From Bacilli bacterium (GTDB lineage: Bacteria > Bacillota_I > Bacilli_A > RF39 > UBA660): a stretch of 9,482 nt of DNA. Made by a program: the position numbers and the translations under genes. This document shows positions 7,050-9,482 of this stretch, piece after piece. Location of the stretch: assembly GCA_028703035.1 (NCBI GenBank), contig JAQVNR010000053.1:1-9482 (forward strand). Reading direction: 5' to 3'. Under the pieces are notes generated by a model. That model did no database searches, was not told where the DNA came from, and saw nothing but the letters and a program-made list of their open reading frames with translations. The number at the start of each line of letters is the position of its first letter. Position 1 is the first letter of the stretch.

Positions 7050-7223
7050 ATGAGTATAACAAAGAAAGTTTTAGAAATAGAAGAAATGATATTGGAATAT
7101 AGTAGATGTGAAAACTTTATTAATAAAGCTAAAGATGCTTATGAAAACAGTAATAATCAAGTGTTGGAACATTTTCGTGAGATTACAAAAACGATTAAAA
7201 TGCCTAAAAGTGCGAAAAATTAA
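7050..7223 (+). CDS. 57-aa DinD-like fragment
   Basis: A small open frame with a very good ribosome site (AGGTGGTGAT, 7034-7043) 6-7 nt before the ATG. Residues 14-57 resemble the N-terminal region of DinD/phage antirepressor-type proteins: LEYSRCENFINKAKDA, then YENSNNQVLEHF and ITKTIKMPKSAKN, compared with the family pattern (W.NF..VI.KAK.AC, DHF, KTIKMPKGA). That pattern is recalled, not searched. It lacks the conserved Trp (Cys at residue 20), seems to miss about three residues after NF, and stops where the family would continue into DY.LSRYACYL. Full DinD proteins are several times longer, so this is probably a truncated remnant, though it could be expressed. Just downstream, 7241-7275 may hold a decayed continuation (weak). 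Confidence 0.6.
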   Translation: MSITKKVLEIEEMILEYSRCENFINKAKDAYENSNNQVLEHFREITKTIKMPKSAKN

Positions 7224-7322
7224 CCAAGTAATAATTTCCAACCGTCTTTGACTTACGCACCAAATGTTGCTAACTAGAAAAATTATCAAAAGTGTTTCTT
7301 TTTATATTACCTATATATATTT

Positions 7323-7360
7323 CAAAACTATATTACTAATCATACATAGTTTTGTAATTT
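7323..7360 (+). terminator. Weak hairpin in the gap before the toxin-antitoxin pair
   Basis: CAAAACTAT (7323-7331) and ATAGTTTTG (7346-7354) form a perfect 9-bp stem with a 14-nt loop, followed by TAATTTTT. A terminator role is possible but the loop is large. Apart from this and the promoter at 7383, I see no other structure in 7224-7435. Confidence 0.3.
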
Positions 7361-7382
7361 TTACATATATTATTAAAAAGGC

Positions 7383-7411
7383 TTAACGTACGTTTTTAAA
7401 TACGTTATAAT
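7383..7411 (+). promoter_or_regulatory. Promoter and candidate operator of the YefM/YoeB-type TA operon
   Basis: TTAACG (7383-7388) and TATAAT (7406-7411) are spaced by exactly 17 nt. A perfect 10-bp palindrome AACGTACGTT (7385-7394) overlaps the -35. A further ACGT (7402-7405) lies at the -10, 12 bp centre-to-centre from the nearest ACGT of the palindrome. YefM-YoeB operons are known to repress themselves by binding paired palindromes over the promoter; the arrangement here fits, but with a different core from the E. coli TGTACA. Confidence 0.6.
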
Positions 7412-7435
7412 TAATTTAGAAAGATGGTGAATTAA

Positions 7436-7690
7436 ATGTCTATTATAAATATTACTGCTGCTAGAGATAATTTATTTAAATTAGTAAATGATGTTAATAT
7501 TGGTTTTAACCCAATCACTATTGTTAACAATAAAGGTAAAAACGCTGTGCTAATTTCAGAAGACGAGTGGAACAATATTAGTGAAACTTTATATTTATAT
7601 TCTATTCCTGGACTAGTTGAAAGTGTTATTGATTCATCAAAAGAGTCCAAAGAAACAAGAACCAAATATGTAAAAGGTGAAAAATGGTAA
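7436..7690 (+). CDS. YefM/Phd-family antitoxin
   Basis: 84-residue antitoxin of the Phd/YefM fold that binds and neutralises the toxin encoded next to it and represses the operon. Family features are the N-terminal 'INITAARDNLFKLVNDVN' helix, the central strand pair with ITIVNNKGKNAVLISEDEWNNI (residues ~27-48), where NNKGKNAVLIS.DEW is the signature, and a charged C-terminal tail (SSKESKETRTKYVKGEKW) that would wrap the toxin. Ribosome site GATGGTGA lies 6 nt before the ATG. It overlaps the toxin gene by 7 nt, as is usual for TA pairs, with the antitoxin first. yefM/axe would be the usual names; I leave the symbol open. Confidence 0.93.
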   Translation: MSIINITAARDNLFKLVNDVNIGFNPITIVNNKGKNAVLISEDEWNNISETLYLYSIPGLVESVIDSSKESKETRTKYVKGEKW

Positions 7691-7968
7691 AATATGATAT
7701 CTATTTTTCTAAGCAAGCTAATAAGGATAAAAAATTAATTGCTAACGTTGGGCTACAAAAAAAAGTAGAGGAAATTTTAGAAATTATTGAAAAAGATCAA
7801 TATGATACTTCTAATAACTTTGAACGATTAAAGTATGATTTAAAAAAATTTTATTCAAGAAGAATAAGTTATCAGCACCGATTAGTCTATGAAGTAGATA
7901 ATGATAAAAGAGAAATAACAATACACAGAATGTGGTCGCATTACGAAAATTATAAAAATATTAGTTAG
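7684..7968 (+). CDS. YoeB/Txe-family mRNA interferase toxin
   Basis: 94-residue RelE-superfamily toxin. YoeB/Txe enzymes cleave mRNA in the ribosomal A site and stop translation. Residues matching the E. coli YoeB active site are present: E47 (FERLK), R66 in QHRLVYEV (YoeB R65), and the terminal H86-Y87 (SHY, YoeB H83-Y84). The hallmark SRRISYQHRLVY block (58-69) is intact, so the toxin looks catalytically competent. About seven residues (ENYKNIS) extend past the usual HY end. AAAGGTGA upstream is the ribosome site. A strong terminator follows at 8053. Confidence 0.94.
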   Translation: MVKYDIYFSKQANKDKKLIANVGLQKKVEEILEIIEKDQYDTSNNFERLKYDLKKFYSRRISYQHRLVYEVDNDKREITIHRMWSHYENYKNIS

Positions 7969-8052
7969 TATTTATGTGTGCCAATATTGTTGTAATTCTT
8001 TTTCGTTCCATACATAATACAATTTTGGATATAAAATCCTAATATAAGTTCT

Positions 8053-8096
8053 AAAAAAAGAAGTAAACTAACGGTTTATTTCTTTTTTTATTTTTT
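8053..8096 (+). terminator. Strong intrinsic terminator after the TA operon
   Basis: A 16-bp stem with one G-U pair (8053-8068 with 8074-8089) and the 5-nt loop TAACG has an A-run on the left, a T-run on the right and a further T6 at 8091-8096. The A-run also allows it to work from the other strand. Confidence 0.8.
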
Positions 8097-8097
8097 G

Positions 8098-8106
8098 TGC
8101 TAAACT
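8098..8106 (+). promoter_or_regulatory. Possible extended -10 of the XRE gene
   Basis: TGCTAAACT directly after the TA terminator lies 24 nt before the ATG at 8130. The -35 region overlaps the terminator and is poor. Weak call, given only because the regulator needs its own promoter after the terminator. Confidence 0.3.
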
Positions 8107-8129
8107 TTAATTAGGAAGGATATTAATAT

Positions 8130-8385
8130 ATGGATAATAAAAAGATTGGTTTATTTATTGCTGAACTTAGTAAAAATAAAAATGACTCAAGAAGAACTAG
8201 GAGATGCCTTTTATGTAAGTGATAAATCTGTATCTAAATGGGAAAGAGGTTTATCAATGCCTGATATTGGAATAATCTCAAATCTTGCTACGATACTAGA
8301 TGTTAGTGTCAGTGAAATTTTAAAAGGAGAATATGGAGAAAGTTATATTTTGAACTTCCTAGTTTTAGTGCTAAAAAAGCTTTAA
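8130..8385 (+). pseudogene. XRE-family helix-turn-helix regulator, frameshifted near its start
   Basis: AGGAAGGA and ATG at 8130 begin MDNKKIGLFIAELSKNKN, the normal N-terminus of small XRE repressors. The rest of the DNA-binding domain, MTQEELGDAFYVSDKSVSKWERGLSMPD and then ISNLATILDVSVSEILKGEY, is in the +1 frame from 8182. The switch lies in an AAAAATAAAAATG run (8172-8184); loss of one A, or two missing bases, explains it. The +1 frame itself can start only from a poor TTG (8146) or the internal ATG, which would remove helix 1. After residue GEYGES it ends quickly at 8385, whereas the original frame is open from there to TAA at 8433-8435 (ELPSFSAKKALKNSTIFLN), hinting at a second shift back. 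Either a decayed gene, a sequencing error or slippage-dependent expression. Confidence 0.75.
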
Positions 8386-8477
8386 AGAATTCTACAATAT
8401 TTTTAAATGCTCTGCAAACAAATGAAGTAGACTAATTAAAGCAAATATGCTACCCTAATAATAGGAGTAGATGAAGT

Positions 8478-9149
8478 ATGAATAAAAAATCATTTAAAAT
8501 TACTTCAATTGTAATAGCAACAATTATTCTTTTAGGAATAATATTTGCAACCTTTGATTATAATCTTGCTAAGAATGGTAAAAAGCCATGGTTCTCATGG
8601 TATTCTTCTGGTATATCTAGTTATAACGTAAAAGTAGCAGGAGATAATGAAACTAAAGATAATGAAACTAAAGAAAAAGAAGAAGAAACAATTTTTTATA
8701 AAGGCTTAGGTTATAAATTAGTAACATGCACTGATTGCAAACAAAAAGTTAAAATGTTTTTGCTGACAACCGATGAACAAAAATATTATTATGATGATTT
8801 AAGATGTAAATTAAATAATCAAGTACTAATATACACGTTTAAAGAGTCAAAATTAATAAATGCTAGTATTTCTGAAACAATACCTAAAAGTGATATTGTA
8901 GATGCCGATATCTTTCAAGAAGAAATATTAGAATTTAATAATATAGATAATTGTGGTAGTACAATTAATAACCAAAAAAACTATAATGATTTTGAAACAT
9001 ATAAAAAATCTAAATATTGTGATATTAATCAAAATTTAGATAATAATGTTTCAAAAGAATTTTTATTAAAAAGTGAGTATCTCTCTCTTTCTAAGAAAGA
9101 ATTAATAAAAAAATTAAAAAATGATAATCCGAAATTATTATGTGATTAA
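8478..9149 (+). CDS. One-pass membrane-anchored protein of unknown function
   Basis: 223 residues. The N-terminus MNKKSFKITS is basic and is followed by a hydrophobic helix (about residues 8-27), so the rest is probably outside the cell. Next comes YNLAKNGKKPWF (29-39), which with YKGLGYKLVTC (74-84) recalls a common Firmicutes hypothetical-protein family with 'LAKN.KKP.F ... YGLGYK' motifs (recalled, not searched). A CTDC pair (C84, C87) and further Cys near 109, 160, 178 and 222 could form disulfides or a metal site. Between the two motifs lies a Lys/Glu linker with a perfect 15-bp duplication. The C-terminal half is charged, helical and Asn-rich. Start: ATG after AGGAG. It follows the broken XRE gene, its likely former regulator, and ends at a terminator. 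Confidence 0.85.
   Translation: MNKKSFKITSIVIATIILLGIIFATFDYNLAKNGKKPWFSWYSSGISSYNVKVAGDNETKDNETKEKEEETIFYKGLGYKLVTCTDCKQKVKMFLLTTDEQKYYYDDLRCKLNNQVLIYTFKESKLINASISETIPKSDIVDADIFQEEILEFNNIDNCGSTINNQKNYNDFETYKKSKYCDINQNLDNNVSKEFLLKSEYLSLSKKELIKKLKNDNPKLLCD
8643..8672 (+). repeat. Perfect 15-bp tandem duplication inside the membrane protein gene
   Basis: GATAATGAAACTAAA occurs twice in direct succession (8643-8657, 8658-8672), encoding DNETK-DNETK in the linker after the membrane helix. Being in frame, it changes only linker length and suggests a recent slippage duplication. Confidence 0.9.
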
Positions 9150-9173
9150 GAACTTGTTATAAAGTTCTTTTTT
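9148..9173 (+). terminator. Intrinsic terminator after the membrane protein gene
   Basis: AAGAACTT (9148-9155) and AAGTTCTT (9162-9169) form an 8-bp stem with the loop GTTATA, followed by T to 9173. It begins inside the stop codon. Confidence 0.75.
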
Positions 9174-9180
9174 AATATCA

Positions 9181-9269
9181 GGAAAGGCAGATAATTATAA
9201 GTTATTTTGGAGTATACTCAATGGCGAAGATTTGAAGATACTATTAATAATTGCTTAAAAATGAAATAA
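9181..9269 (+). pseudogene. Second, decayed DinD-like fragment
   Basis: The frame at 9201-9269 reads VILEYTQWRRFEDTINNCLKMK and stops. This aligns by eye with residues 13-30 of the 57-aa fragment at 7050 (MILEYSRCENFINKAKDA) and with the DinD pattern (LEY..W.NFE..I..A...C), and it keeps the conserved Trp. In the frame just before it (9193-9207), NYKLF resembles the more N-terminal YKLFE motif of the same family, as if an internal deletion joined the two. No start codon or ribosome site is seen, so it is not an active gene. From 9270 to 9384 I see no further gene. Confidence 0.4.
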
Positions 9270-9384
9270 AAGTCAGCCATAATAATTAAACGAGTAACAA
9301 TTAACAATATACCTGAATAAAAATTTCATAGACTTTCTGAAAATATCATGCTATTATCTTGTCTTTGACAGTTTTAAGAGAGCA

Positions 9385-9431
9385 AAAGCTCCCGAACCCT
9401 TATTTATAAGGGTTTTGGAGCTTTATTTTTT
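9385..9431 (+). terminator. Long nested hairpin with T-tract near the right edge
   Basis: The outer stem AAAGCTCC/GGAGCTTT (9385-9392 with 9417-9424) and inner stem AACCCTTA/TAAGGGTT (9395-9402 with 9407-9414) stack with only one mismatch and one G-U between them, over the loop TTTA. ATTTTTT follows. It is much more GC-rich than its surroundings. No gene in the window clearly feeds it, so it may be the end of a lost transcript or a leader terminator of a gene to the right. Confidence 0.75.
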
Positions 9432-9482
9432 AAAAAAGTGTGCGTACTTTATTTCTTTGAAATTATATCGAAAAGTTTTTCT

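Noticed and set aside
9201..9269. Transposase C-terminus
   Set aside because: WRRFEDTINN first suggested a transposase tail, but no DDE-type motif or inverted repeat is nearby and the match to the DinD-like fragment at 7050 is better.
9365..9370. TTGACA as a -35 box
   Set aside because: No -10-like hexamer lies 15-19 nt downstream; the hairpin begins there instead.
1..9482. Mycoplasma-type genetic code (TGA = Trp) for the whole genome
   Set aside because: All clear Trp positions in intact genes use TGG despite the very low GC, and scpA ends with TGA in the normal ATGA overlap. Only the methyltransferase gene shows in-frame TGA, so it is kept as a local finding.
9351..9482. Open frame running through the hairpin to the right edge
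   Set aside because: Its translation (KAPEPLFIRV...) is just the two arms of the terminator hairpin; no start codon or ribosome site.

Overview
The window is very AT-rich. It has tight operons, strong Shine-Dalgarno sites and extended -10 promoters of the TGnTATAAT type. ScpA/ScpB and MiaB of Firmicutes type point to a low-GC Bacilli/Mollicutes-related bacterium, probably an uncultured gut lineage; the exact lineage is an inference. Confident Trp codons are all TGG (15 seen in intact genes) and AGG still reads as a conserved Arg in MiaB, so a mycoplasma-type code is not supported. Even so, one gene carries an in-frame TGA and TGA stops are rare.

Left part (1-2450, minus strand): a DUF4143-type AAA ATPase, a NatA-like ABC ATPase, and the start of its NatB-like permease, which runs off the left edge. 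All three point the same way with 17-nt or overlapping junctions. The ATPase is headed by a promoter and, just upstream of it, a tandem array of four 23-bp direct repeats (2504-2595) in the divergent intergenic region shared with miaB.

Middle (2621-6956, plus strand): miaB (tRNA ms2i6A methylthiotransferase) with its own extended -10 and an AT-rich hairpin over its stop codon. A four-gene chain follows with overlapping junctions: a one-pass membrane protein of unknown function, scpA, scpB (SMC-condensin partners in chromosome segregation), and a small class I SAM methyltransferase-like gene interrupted by an in-frame TGA. A tRNA-Leu (anticodon CAA) with its own promoter, encoded CCA and a terminator closes this conserved block.

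Right part (6957-9482): an accessory stretch directly 3' of the tRNA-Leu gene. It holds a 57-aa fragment resembling DinD-type proteins, an intact YefM/YoeB toxin-antitoxin pair with a palindromic operator inside its promoter, a strong terminator, an XRE-type regulator broken by a frameshift, a one-pass membrane protein with an internal tandem repeat, and a second, more decayed DinD-like fragment. A long nested hairpin lies near the right edge. Two DinD remnants, a broken regulator and a TA module beside a tRNA 3' end suggest a degraded mobile-element hotspot. No complete new defence or metabolic system is visible. The items most worth pursuing are the 23-bp repeat array and the TGA-interrupted methyltransferase.
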